Of a stretch of DNA of 57,914 nt, positions 7,773 through 17,100 are shown piece by piece (within the stretch, counting starts at the first letter, position 1; each line of letters begins with the position of its first letter). The notes below the pieces were generated by a model. The model was not told the DNA's origin. It saw only the letters and a list, made by a program, of their open reading frames with translations, and ran no database searches. The stretch lies in assembly GCA_021769625.1 (NCBI GenBank), contig JAETSN010000023.1, forward strand, positions 1 to 57,914, written 5' to 3'. A program made the position numbers and the translations under genes. This DNA comes from [Clostridium] symbiosum. Lineage in GTDB: Bacteria > Bacillota > Clostridia > Lachnospirales > Lachnospiraceae.

Positions 7773-7955
7773 TCACTCATAAAACCTCTCCCCGCTCTCC
7801 AGACACAGACACGCCAGCCTCCCGTCCGCAAATCCGCATCCGCAGTCCATCATATACACGTTCCCTTTTTCATTGCGCCACACGGACCTGTTTTCCAGAG
7901 CTCCTTCCAAAAGTTCTTCCCCCGCGCTGTCACGCCGCTCCTGATCCAGTCTTTT
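7773..7955 (-). pseudogene. C-terminal remnant of a second metallophosphatase
   Basis: A minus-strand frame of about 60 codons ends VYMMDCGCGFADGRLACLC, then LESGERFYE and stop. This parallels the C-terminus of the intact phosphatase just upstream (IAIDCGACHPGGRLAAICL, then DTGEEFYSGD). All catalytic motifs are absent, so it is the tail of a tandem paralogue. Confidence 0.65.
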
Positions 7956-7984
7956 ACTCCGGCATTTTAATCGCCGGAGTAAAA
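7952..7984. repeat. 12-bp inverted repeat spanning the phosphatase stop codon
   Basis: TTTTACTCCGGC (7952-7963) and GCCGGAGTAAAA (7973-7984) are perfect complements with a 9-nt loop containing the stop codon of the 7967-8677 gene. No T-run follows on either strand. Confidence 0.5.
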
Positions 7985-8677
7985 CTCCTCCCCGGTGTCC
8001 AGACAGATCGCCGCAAGCCTGCCGCCCGGATGACAGGCACCACAGTCAATGGCAATATGGCGATTTTTCCGGAAGATGAAGCCCGGTCTGGGATTCCCCG
8101 GAATATACTGCGTGGGCGTATGCCCTGTCACAATATATTTATCCTTAAAATACTGTACCTCATAGTCCGGCCTCTCCCACACCAACTCCTCCAGCGCATA
8201 ATCATCCAGATCTCTCTCCGGCGAAAAATTTCTCAGGCCGCCGTGAACCAAAAGATACTCTTCCCCGTTCACAGTCAGCTCCGCGTAAGTCAGAAACTCT
8301 CCGATAAAGTCCATCACTTTCCTCCGCATCCCGTTACCCAGCCTGTGAAACTCATCGACAGTTGTCATCCCACCGTTCAACATCCAGTTGGACAACTCCT
8401 CCGCCACCCCCGGCTCGATCTTCTCTATCGTTTTCTCCGTGATCTCCTGACAGAGAAATTTCAGACAAGTCATCGCCATAAATTCATGATTGCCAACGAT
8501 GGGGATGACGTTTGGCATCTCCATAAGCTTCCTTATCACGCTGATCGGACGCGGTCCCCTGTCCAGGACATCGCCGAGAATGTACAATGTGTCCGTCTCC
8601 TCCAGCCTGATCCGATCGATCAGTTCCATAAATTTTTCGTATTCTCCGTGAATATCTGAAATCACATAAGTCGCCAT
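7967..8677 (-). CDS. Calcineurin-type metallophosphoesterase (PPP-like protein phosphatase)
   Basis: 236 residues. All metal-binding motifs of the PPP-type metallophosphatases appear in order: SDIHG at the N-terminus, GDVLDRGP near 36, GNHEF near 62, LLVHGG near 142 and VTGHTP near 183. The enzyme would dephosphorylate Ser/Thr residues or small phosphate esters (diadenosine tetraphosphatase-like enzymes share these motifs); the substrate is not predictable. A tail of a paralogue lies directly downstream. GAGGAAAAG precedes the ATG. Confidence 0.9.
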   Translation of the reverse strand: MATYVISDIHGEYEKFMELIDRIRLEETDTLYILGDVLDRGPRPISVIRKLMEMPNVIPIVGNHEFMAMTCLKFLCQEITEKTIEKIEPGVAEELSNWMLNGGMTTVDEFHRLGNGMRRKVMDFIGEFLTYAELTVNGEEYLLVHGGLRNFSPERDLDDYALEELVWERPDYEVQYFKDKYIVTGHTPTQYIPGNPRPGFIFRKNRHIAIDCGACHPGGRLAAICLDTGEEFYSGD

Positions 8678-8740
8678 AATTCTTTTCCTCGTTTCTATTC
8701 ATGATCTCTTCCAGTGTTTTTGGCGTATGATCGATCGCAC

Positions 8741-8842
8741 TTAACATACAGCCAACATTGTATGCTCTGATATCCTCCAAAGACACTGTACTATTTCTAA
8801 TCTTTCTTTTAACTTCTCCAGTTTTGTTTTTGTTTCATTCAT
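8741..8842 (-). CDS. Small ORF, possibly a frameshifted gene
   Basis: A 33-codon frame (MNETKTKLEKLKERLEIV to LAVC) begins 7-8 nt after a strong GAGGAGG site. A second frame in the same region reads TVSLEDIRAYNVGCMLS and AIDHTPKTLEEIMNR and runs into the phosphatase start. Together they look like a small gene split by a frameshift around 8785. There is no recognised family. Confidence 0.3.
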   Translation of the reverse strand: MNETKTKLEKLKERLEIVQCLWRISEHTMLAVC

Positions 8843-8888
8843 TTTTGATGCCTCCTCTATCAAATAATCACTTGCTTCCTGCCTGTTG

Positions 8889-10182
8889 TTAAGCGCAGGC
8901 AAAACCTATTCTATTTTTCTCTGCTTGTTTCTTTGGTGTAAATGCGGGAATATCTTCTTCCTCAATAGTGGTAATCATTTCATCAGTAAACTCTATATCA
9001 CCCATTTGCAGGAGTCTTTCCGCGAGATTCATCTCCGCCTCTTCCAGAAGTTTACGGACATATCGGCCATTGCCAAAATTATTCATATTTCTGGCCTTTT
9101 CAAAAATATAATGTGCTTCTTTTATAGCCTCATCTGTTGCCTCAAATCCTTGCTCGGACATCATAAGTTTTAAGTTTTGCAACTGTTGTCTTTGCACTGC
9201 CCGGATTTCCCCCAAAGATCATATGCATCGAGCTTGTTTGATATTTACTGCCCATGCGTCTTTTTCTCTCTTTTTCGACAACATCTGAAGCAATAATGCT
9301 GTCAATCTGATTTTTGACCAGGTCAAGCCCAACTAATGTCTGTAATTTTTCATAAGAAGAGTCCGTATTTTCATCGCGATCCAACAAAAACTCTTCGGAA
9401 ATACCATAATCATACGCCTTAAATACATTCTTATTTAAACACCATGAACCAAACTGCTCATAAGCCGTATGCACATCTGTCTGAGAGAATTCATCTCCCG
9501 GAAATAATTTCATATACTCACCTGCCTGATCAGAATACTGAGCATACTCAGAGTCCTTGATCAAAGCCTTCAAAAAATTAACAGCTTCCTTTCTGGTCCC
9601 TGAACCTTCTCTGAGCGTTATCGGTATTACATATTTTTTTAGCTGCGGCAATAGATAATACGAAAAGCCCGGATGATCTATATTGTATGTAAATACAAAT
9701 AAACAGTGATTTCTGTATTTCTTAACTAACCTCTCCATATATTTTCCGGTCATCACATAGTCTGTCGGATCAGTTCCAAATTTTTCAGATAAGTCAAATA
9801 CAATTCCCCCGCCATAATTATTCTCAATAATTTCCTCAAATTTATTGTTGTGTCGATACACATCTGGTTCTATTTCCGTGATTATTTCCATTCTTTTACT
9901 GCTGATGCGTTTTGCTGCCAATAAACTTTGCATAAGAGCTTCCGTCATTGTACTTGCAGCTTCTACACTTCGGCTTGAAATAATATAATGTACCATATTG
10001 CCGTTTAGAGCCGAAACATTCTCATGCGACTCAATCTTTAATAATTCTTTCTTAAAACACTCATCAAACAGCCAGGTTTTCTTTTTATTCTTGACCGAGA
10101 CTATCTTTTCTTCAAAATGAAAATAAAACTCAGCTGCATTTCTATAATGATCGTAAAGCCATAGCTTTGAACTCTTCAACAA
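8889..10182 (-). pseudogene. SpoVK/CbxX-like AAA+ ATPase with its AAA core deleted
   Basis: The upstream part (about 9180-10182) encodes a long unrecognised N-terminal region ending in a CbxX-type Walker A, MIFGGNPGSAKTTVAKL. Within a few codons the frame ends. In another frame the sequence continues as KLMMSEQGFEATDEA, then NFGNGRYVRKLLEEAEMNLA. That is the C-terminal lid of CbxX/SpoVK ATPases, which normally follows Walker B, sensors and the arginine finger by some 130-150 residues. The junction (about 9172-9188) carries adjacent copies of AAAACTT, a typical footprint of a deletion between short repeats. The 5' end has only TTG codons and no clear RBS, so the N-terminus may be lost too. Confidence 0.75.
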
Positions 10183-10346
10183 CCCGCTCAGATTATATAT
10201 ATATATTCTCTTCTTTTAGCCTCCAATATATATTCCATAAATTGATACATGGTAATTTCTTCCGGCTTTTCTGCTATCTTTCTTATTTGAAACGTAATTC
10301 ATTTGCCTGAAATTTATAAATAAACGCTTCCCGCAAAATGGGAAAC

Positions 10347-10371
10347 AAAAAGATGGGAACACCCATCTTTT
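10347..10371 (-). terminator. Intrinsic terminator after the 55-residue gene
   Basis: On the minus strand a perfect 10-bp stem, AAAAGATGGG and CCCATCTTTT with a 4-nt loop, ends in TTTTTG. Confidence 0.75.
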
Positions 10372-10385
10372 GCTTTTTCTATATA

Positions 10386-10553
10386 TTATTTTTTCTCTGC
10401 TTCAATTTTTTTAACCATTTTCGCCGACCTATTAAAACCGCTTATGTAGTTTGTCTTCCAGTCATTTATATCATCGCTTTCAATACTGTCCACTATATTT
10501 CCATCTTCGCCCAAAGCACAATATGTATTTAATTTTTTAAATTCATCTTTCAT
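10386..10553 (-). CDS. Small hypothetical protein (55 residues)
   Basis: The frame MKDEFKKLNTYCALGEDGNI to KKIEAEKK is preceded by AAAGGAGGG 8 nt upstream of ATG and followed by an intrinsic terminator, so it is very likely translated. The protein is soluble with a Lys/Glu-rich C-terminus. No family is recognised. It lies directly downstream of the 274-residue acidic protein and probably shares its transcript. Confidence 0.65.
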   Translation of the reverse strand: MKDEFKKLNTYCALGEDGNIVDSIESDDINDWKTNYISGFNRSAKMVKKIEAEKK

Positions 10554-10590
10554 ATTAAAATCCCTCCTTTAAAAATAAAAATTTTATATC

Positions 10591-11415
10591 TTAAATTATA
10601 CAATAATTCTGCAGTGAAAATTCTCCTATTCTGTATGTGGTCAGACCCCATGAGAAACAAAGTTCGTACCACAGCCCATATTTCTCCAATAATTCATCGA
10701 ATTCATGAAAAATCTGATTGGCAATTCTTCCCCCATCAAAAAACAATTCTTCTTCGAACTCCTCCTCTCCATCATAAAGATCATCCATAAAATACTCTCT
10801 AATCATAGATTCTTTGGCAGAGACACTTTTAAGTAAAAAGTCCTCATACTCATCTTTTGAAGAAAAATCAATATTATTTTCTTTCATATCTCCCTCCACA
10901 CTCAATTCATCCATGTCGCAATACTGATTCAGTTCAAGCCATTCTTCATAGGAATCATATTCCGCCGGATCCCAACTGGTCTTATGTTCCAAATCTGCAG
11001 TCATGAATTCATCAACTAAATCCTCCACTTCATCCATGTACTTTTCTGGTAAAATGATATGTTTTGCCTCCTCAGATACGTCTTCAACAGATACCTCGTA
11101 TTCATGATGTCTAAGCAACAGATACAGTGGTCCTTCAAAAGTCATATCCAGTAACCTTTCGGGATTGGAGAAATCTTTTTCTACATATAGTGCTTCGCCA
11201 TTACAATCCTCATATGCAAGAAGACCTGTCGTGTACTTTTCCGGGTGCACCTCATCTCTTATCTTTAGCTCTCCGTTTTTGCCATCTGTATAACACTTGC
11301 CTCCTGTAAAAATCTGAACATCCTTCCACATCCCCCATTTTCTTAAAAACTCAACTATTTCCATTGCAAGCTTTCGAGAATCGGTTTCCTTATTAAAAAT
11401 ATGTTCTATAGCCAT
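10591..11415 (-). CDS. Hypothetical acidic protein
   Basis: 274 residues from the ATG at 11415 (MAIEHIFNKETDSRKLAME). I chose this start because GGGAAGGAAAG lies before it, and the longer frame to 11448 would start inside an inverted repeat. The protein is very acidic, with long Asp/Glu runs around residues 130-235, and has no signal peptide. The N-terminal 100 residues look like a compact domain (WKDVQIFTGGKCYTDG, LLAYEDCNGEALYVEKDF). An immunity- or chaperone-type protein would fit the composition, but nothing shows this directly. Confidence 0.6.
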   Translation of the reverse strand: MAIEHIFNKETDSRKLAMEIVEFLRKWGMWKDVQIFTGGKCYTDGKNGELKIRDEVHPEKYTTGLLAYEDCNGEALYVEKDFSNPERLLDMTFEGPLYLLLRHHEYEVSVEDVSEEAKHIILPEKYMDEVEDLVDEFMTADLEHKTSWDPAEYDSYEEWLELNQYCDMDELSVEGDMKENNIDFSSKDEYEDFLLKSVSAKESMIREYFMDDLYDGEEEFEEELFFDGGRIANQIFHEFDELLEKYGLWYELCFSWGLTTYRIGEFSLQNYCII

Positions 11416-11437
11416 ATCTTTCCTTCCCAGTATAAAA

Positions 11438-11496
11438 ATATCCTCCACAATATCTCAGCGTATTTTTGTTTACACTGAGATTATGGAGGATGATAT
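11438..11496. repeat. Long imperfect inverted repeat upstream of the acidic-protein gene
   Basis: TATCCTCCACAATATCTCAG (starting near 11439) pairs imperfectly with CTGAGATTATGGAGGATGATA (11475-11495) across a loop of about 16 nt. The minus-strand arm contains a GGAGG sequence, so folding could mask a ribosome binding site or act as an operator. Confidence 0.45.
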
Positions 11497-11530
11497 CTTA
11501 TACATGTTTAAGATAGTGCCCTGTCAGGCA

Positions 11531-12279
11531 TCATTCTTTATATTTTTCTTTTAACTTTTTTATTTCATCCCTGATCTTTTCTCTGATCTCCTCATCCATG
11601 ATCTCCACGATCCCCGCGTACTGCATCGCCCAATGGACGACCATATCAGGCGATGTCACAACATCCACATAATCGAACCCCTCTTCGCAGGGCGTGCGGA
11701 CTTTCCTGTAATGATCGGCAAACCAGTCGTGCAGCACGGTATACTGATCCTGCGGAATCTTTATTCTGATACGCCTCGGCTTATCGTATCCCATATAGAG
11801 ATGTTCACTCATATATTTTACAGGGTCCCATGTCCCGCTGAAATGCTGTCGGAAAACGAGACCATCTGGATCAACTGATCCATCTCCTCATCCGTGAAAT
11901 CATGGATATACCGCAGATCTGTGATGGAGGGCGCTTTGACGGGAAGCCCGGATCGCTTTTCTCTGATCTTCTGCATATCAGCGCCTTTTCTGCGGGCTTC
12001 CTTCTTCAATTCTTTTATTTCTTCTTTTACATCCAGAAGGTTTTCCTGATACCCTCTGTATTTGATCCTGTACTGCGCATCATTTTCTTCTGTATGCTCC
12101 ACAGGATTGATCTGGCGCAGGATCTCATCGACGGTATGGGACAATATCGCCGGAATATCCGTCACGGCATCTCCGGTTTCCTGAATCGCCTCAAGAAGCT
12201 GCGCCTGCGTCACGCCGTGGGATTCATCGGATATCTTTTTTAAAACTTTGAGAACCTGTACCGCCTTGCTTCCTGCCAT
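11531..12279 (-). pseudogene. WYL-domain transcription regulator with its WYL core deleted
   Basis: The first part (12279 to 11818, ATG with GGAGGAATT upstream) encodes an HTH-like N-terminus (KAVQVLKVLKKISDESHGVT) and a helical linker ending DLRYIHDFTDEEMDQLIQM, VSFSDSISAG, then a stop. In the next frame the sequence reads TWDPVKYMSEHLYMGYDKP, IRIKIPQDQYTVLHDWFADH and VVTSPDMVVHWAMQYAGIVE. This is the conserved C-terminal extension of WYL regulators. The WYL core, normally 100 or more residues between these blocks, is missing and the halves are out of frame at about 11838-11845. The C-terminal part alone could be read as a 93-codon frame from 11812, without a good RBS. Confidence 0.75.
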
Positions 12280-12829
12280 CTGACAATTCCTCCAGCTTTC
12301 TTTTCCCACTCTCCAGGGCACGCTTCACTTCCAATTCACTCATATCAAATGCCTTCGCAATCTTTTTCGGGTTAGCGCATCTCTCACAGTCGATACCATA
12401 AGCCATATACAGCACATTCTTTTCGTTCTCCGTGAGACGCTGTAAATCCCTGCGCAGTTGTTCTGCCCTCTCCCTGTCCTCACTTCCTTCATCTGAGTAC
12501 AGAAAGACCTGCTCAGACAGCATCTCGATAACACCGTTTTCCTCATCGACAGAGATACTGTCTGTCGCAGTAAAAAATTTTCTACCGGTCACACCGCTCC
12601 GATTGATCTGAAAAATTGCCTCTTCCTTCATTCCCTCCTCCACAGCTTTGTAGGCATAGGTAGTGAATTTTGCGCCGCTTTCCACATCATATCTGCCTGC
12701 CGCTTTGATCAGCTCAAGCCATCCTCTCTGGCGGAGATCCTCCACAGAAAGCTGCGCGTCAGGGAACATATATACAATTTTTTTCACGATACTTCCGATA
12801 TATTTTTGATACTCATCACTGTTTATCAT
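12224..12829 (-). CDS. Sigma-70 family RNA polymerase sigma factor
   Basis: 201 residues. Region 2 is LRQRGWLELIKAAGRYDVES followed by GAKFTTYAYKAVEEGMKE (about 28-70). Region 4 is LTENEKNVLYMAYGID with the HTH PKKIAKAFDMSELEVKRAL (about 130-180). There is no region 1.1, and region 3 is minimal, so it is an alternative sigma factor. It overlaps the start of the WYL pseudogene by 56 nt, suggesting that a sigma-regulator operon existed before the regulator was broken. The target promoters are unknown. Confidence 0.85.
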   Translation of the reverse strand: MINSDEYQKYIGSIVKKIVYMFPDAQLSVEDLRQRGWLELIKAAGRYDVESGAKFTTYAYKAVEEGMKEEAIFQINRSGVTGRKFFTATDSISVDEENGVIEMLSEQVFLYSDEGSEDRERAEQLRRDLQRLTENEKNVLYMAYGIDCERCANPKKIAKAFDMSELEVKRALESGKRKLEELSDGRKQGGTGSQSFKKDIR

Positions 12830-12989
12830 AATTGCATATCCTCTTTTTCATAGTTCCCTTACTCTTCATAACGCCGGTGCGGATCATGGTTCCTCCGGCT
12901 TCCTGCTTTACCTGTTCCTTTCCATCTCTTTGTCTTTTTATTTTACCATAAATCCTTAACCGCAAACAATCTTTTTATAGGAAAATCAC

Positions 12990-13018
12990 TTGTCAGAGGA
13001 ACAAAATTCTGCTATAGT
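12990..13018 (+). promoter_or_regulatory. Promoter for the Rpn-family gene
   Basis: TTGTCA (12990-12995) and TATAGT (13013-13018) are separated by 17 bp. The transcript would have a leader of about 165 nt before 13192. Apart from this I see nothing else in the 12830-13191 gap. Confidence 0.6.
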
Positions 13019-13191
13019 ATTTTCACAAGTATAGATTCTTTCAATTTCTTATAGCCTGACCGAATCTGAGGAAATCCTTCTTATCTGATTTTTCCGTGAA
13101 AGAAAACGCCATATTGAAACAAACTTTCATCTTACTGTGCGCTTTTATCTGAAAAGCACAAATTCTATCAAATCACAAAGGAGCATATCTT

Positions 13192-14043
13192 ATGACAAAT
13201 CTGACAAATTCTGAAAACTTGCCGGAACCGGCACTTTTGACCGGCGCAATCGATTATCCGCTGATGAATGACTACATGTTCCGCAGCGTCATGCAGAGCA
13301 GTGAGAAGGTGTTAAAGGGACTTCTCTGCGCCCTCCTGCGCCTGAATCCGGAGGATGTCCGGACAGTGCAGATACTCAATCCCATCGAACTGGGAAAAAA
13401 GATCAGCGATAAGGAATTCATACTGGACATCAAGATCCTGATGAACAACAATACCGCCATAAATCTGGAGATGCAGGTGAACAACCAGTATAACTGGCCG
13501 GAAAGGTCGCTTGTCTATCTCTCCCGTCTGTTTGACGGGCTGAATAAGGGGGAGGCATACAGAGCGGTGAAGCCTGCTTATCAGATCGGTATCTTAAACT
13601 TTACACTGTTTCCGAAATATCCCGAATTTTTTTCCACCTACAAAATGCTGAATATAAAAAACTATCAAAAATATAGTGACAAGTTTACCATACATGTGTT
13701 AGACTTAACCCAGATCCATCTGGCTGAAAACGAAGATAAAGAATACGAACTTGACAGATGGGCAAAATTATTTAACGCATTGACATGGGAGGACTTTAAG
13801 ATGATCTCAGCGGATAATGAATATATGCAGGAAGCAGGGAAAACCCTCTATACCTTAAACGGGGATGACCGGATCCGCGACCGGTGCGAAGCGCTCGAAG
13901 ACTACCGCCGGACATGGGAGGGTGTGAAGCAGGAGATAGAGGAGCTAAAGTCGTCGAATGAAGAATTGAAAGCATTGAATGAGAAAAAGGATGCCCTCAT
14001 TGCTTCTCTGAAAGCACAGATCACCGAACCACAGAAATTTTAA
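13192..14043 (+). CDS. Rpn-family recombination-promoting nuclease / PD-(D/E)XK transposase-like protein
   Basis: 283 residues, ATG preceded by AAAGGAGC. The N-terminal domain has the Rpn layout: PLMNDYMFRSVM, then the nuclease core FILDIKILMNNN with D79 and INLEMQVNN with E90 and Q92. The last 40 residues form a coiled coil of heptads (EEIEELKSSNEELKALNEKK). Family members are found in multiple genomic copies and stimulate RecA-independent recombination through DNA cleavage. This is the only plus-strand gene of its neighbourhood and ends convergently against carB. Confidence 0.85.
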   Translation: MTNLTNSENLPEPALLTGAIDYPLMNDYMFRSVMQSSEKVLKGLLCALLRLNPEDVRTVQILNPIELGKKISDKEFILDIKILMNNNTAINLEMQVNNQYNWPERSLVYLSRLFDGLNKGEAYRAVKPAYQIGILNFTLFPKYPEFFSTYKMLNIKNYQKYSDKFTIHVLDLTQIHLAENEDKEYELDRWAKLFNALTWEDFKMISADNEYMQEAGKTLYTLNGDDRIRDRCEALEDYRRTWEGVKQEIEELKSSNEELKALNEKKDALIASLKAQITEPQKF

Positions 14044-14065
14044 AACATTCTGTCAGCCGGCTCTG

Positions 14066-14106
14066 CTGTGAAAAGGAAAGAGCTCTATGTCCTTTCCCTT
14101 TCACAG
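14066..14106. terminator. Bidirectional hairpin between the Rpn-family gene and carB
   Basis: CTGTGAAAAGGAAAG (14066-14080) pairs with CTTTCCCTTTCACAG (14092-14106) with one mismatch and an 11-nt loop, in the gap between two convergent genes. Confidence 0.55.
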
Positions 14107-14158
14107 AATGAATGGTCATACGGCCCGCCAGACGGCAGACTGAGTATGATGAGAGGCT

Positions 14159-17100
14159 TTACTTTCCGCGTTTCGCGATCGTCGCGATATCCACCAGCGA
14201 CAGCTTATTCCCCTGCCGCTCCTTGTTCTCAAGGCTTGTCACCAGCGCCCTGGCGGTATCCATCGCCGTGATACAGTTGACGCCCGTCTCAATGGCGGTA
14301 CGGCGGATCAGGAATCCGTCTCTGGATTTATCCCGCCCCTGGGTCGGCGTGTCGATGACAAGATCGATCTTGTGTCCTAAGATCAGATCCATCACGGTGG
14401 GAGATTCCTGCGAGATCTTGTTGACCTTTCTCGCCTTCACACCCGCCTCGTTCAGCGCCGCCGCGGTGCTTCTCGTGGCGTAGATGATGTAGCCTAACTT
14501 CTCAAAGCGCCGCCCGATCTCTATCGCTTCGCCCTTGTCCGCATCCTTCACGGTGATGATCATCTGTTTGTATTGGGGCAGATCCACGCCCGCCCCCAAA
14601 AACGCCTTGTAGAGCGCCTCGTCGAAAGTATCCGCAATGCCCAGACACTCGCCGGTGGACTTCATCTCCGGCCCGAGAGAAATTTCCGCGCCGCGGATCT
14701 TCTCAAAGGAGAACACCGGCATCTTGATCGCCACATAGTCCGCCGCCTTCTGCAGGCCCGGCTCATAGCCTAAATCTTTTATCTTCTTCCCGAGGATCAC
14801 CTCCGTCGCCAGATCCACGATAGGGATGCCGGTCACTTTGCTGATATAGGGCACGGTGCGGGAGGATCTGGGATTGACCTCGATCACATAGACCTCGTCG
14901 CCCACCGCGATAAACTGGATATTGATCAGCCCGATGACATGCAGCGCCTTTGCCAGGCGTCTGGAATACTCCGCAATGGTCTCCTTCACCTTCTCGCTGA
15001 CCGTGAAAGCGGGATATACTGAAATCGAGTCGCCGGAGTGCACGCCGGTCCGCTCGATATGCTCCATGATGCCCGGGATCAGGATATCCGTGCCGTCACA
15101 GACCGCATCCACTTCCAGCTCCTTCCCCTGCAGATACTTATCCACAAGAATCGGATGCTCCTGGGAATAGCGGTTGATGACCGCCATAAACTCTTCGATC
15201 TCCTCATCGGAGATGGCGATCTGCATGCCCTGTCCGCCCAGCACGTAAGAGGGCCTCACCAGCACCGGATAGCCCAGCCTGTTTGCCACTTTCTTTGCCT
15301 CCTCGGCGGTGAACACCGTACCGCCGGCTGCCCTCGGGATCTTTGTCTCCTGCAAAATGCGGTCGAACAGCTCCCTGTCCTCCGCAGCGTCCACATCCTC
15401 CGCCTTTGTGCCGAGGATGGGCACACCCATCTTCATCAGATCCTCCGTCAGCTTGATGGCTGTCTGGCCGCCGAACTGCACCACCGCGCCGTCGGGCCTC
15501 TCCAGCCTGACGATATTTTCCACATCCTCCGGCGTCAGCGGCTCAAAATACAGCTTATCCGCAATGTCAAAGTCTGTGGACACCGTCTCCGGATTGTTGT
15601 TGATAATGATCGTCTCATAACCTGCCTTTGCAAAGGCCCAGGTCGCATGGACGCTGCAATAGTCAAACTCGATGCCCTGCCCGATCCGGATCGGCCCGGA
15701 GCCGAGCACCAGCACTTTCTTTCTGTCATTTGTCGCCACGGCTTCGTTCTCTCCGCCGTAAACAGAGTAATAGTAGGGCGTCTGCGCCTCGAACTCCGCC
15801 GCGCAGGTGTCCACCATTTTATAGGAAACGGTAATACCGTTTTCATACCGTTTTGCCTTGATCTCCTCTTCCGTAAGCCCGGTCAGCCTTGCGATCACGT
15901 TATCCGGAAACTCCATCCGCTTCGCCTCCCGCAGCGTCACGGCTGTCAGCCCGGTGCCCTCTTTCTCAAGCTGTGCCTCCATCTCCGTCAAAATGGCGAT
16001 CTTATCGATAAACCACCTGTCCACCATAGTGATGTTGTAGATCGTATCGTAGTCGATCCCCTTGCGGACCGCCTCCGCGATCAGGAAGATCCTCTGGTCG
16101 TCCACCTTTTTCATGCGCTCGATCAGTTCCTCCCTGGACAACTCTGAGAAATCGTAACTCCGCAGGCAGTCCACATGCTGCTCCAGAGAACGCAGCGCCT
16201 TCATCAGCGCCCCCTCAAAATTATTGCAGATGCTCATCACTTCTCCGGTTGCCTTCATCTGGGTGGTCAGCGTCCGCTTCGCTGTCAGGAACTTGTCAAA
16301 GGGCAGCCTCGGGATCTTCACCACGCAGTAGTCGATGGCAGGCTCAAAGCTGGCATAGGTCTTCCCCGTGATGGCGTTTTTGATCTCATCCAGCGTGTAG
16401 CCCAGAGCGATCTTTGCCGCCACCTTGGCGATCGGATAACCGGTGGCCTTGGAAGCCAGCGCCGAAGAACGGCTCACCCTCGGATTTACCTCGATCACAC
16501 AGTATTCAAAACTGTCGGGATGCAGGGCAAACTGCACGTTGCAGCCGCCGGTGATCTCCAGCTCGTTTACAATATTGATCGCCGCGCTCCTTAACATCTG
16601 GTATTCCTTATCCCCCAGCGTCTGGGAGGGCGCCACCACAATGGAATCCCCGGTATGGACGCCGACCGGATCGATGTTCTCCATACTGCAGATCGTGATA
16701 CTGTTACCCACACCGTCCCGCATCGCCTCAAATTCAATTTCTTTCCAGCCCGCGATACAGCGCTCCACCAGCACCTGTCCCACTCTCGAGAGGCGCAGGC
16801 CGTTCTCCAGGATCTCCTCGAGCTGCACCTGATTATGGGCGATGCCGCCGCCGGAACCTCCCAGCGTATAGGCGGGGCGCAGCACCACCGGATAGCCGAT
16901 CTTTGCCGCGAACTCCACACCGTCCTCTATATTTTCCACCACCAGAGAGGGCGCACAGGGCTCCCCGATCTTCTCCATGGTCTCCTTGAATTCCAGCCGG
17001 TCCTCCGCCTTTTTGATCGTCCGTGCCGTCGTCCCCAGAAGCCGCACATTATGGGCTTTTAAAAAGCCTGATTCCTCCAGCTCCATGCCGAGATTTAAGC

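Noticed and set aside
15038-16147. Long plus-strand frame inside carB, with similar ones opposite purL and cysS (for example 30900-32672 and 52194-53072)
   Set aside because: They lie entirely antisense to unmistakable genes and have the Arg/His/Leu-rich composition of complementary-strand artefacts of GC-rich codons.
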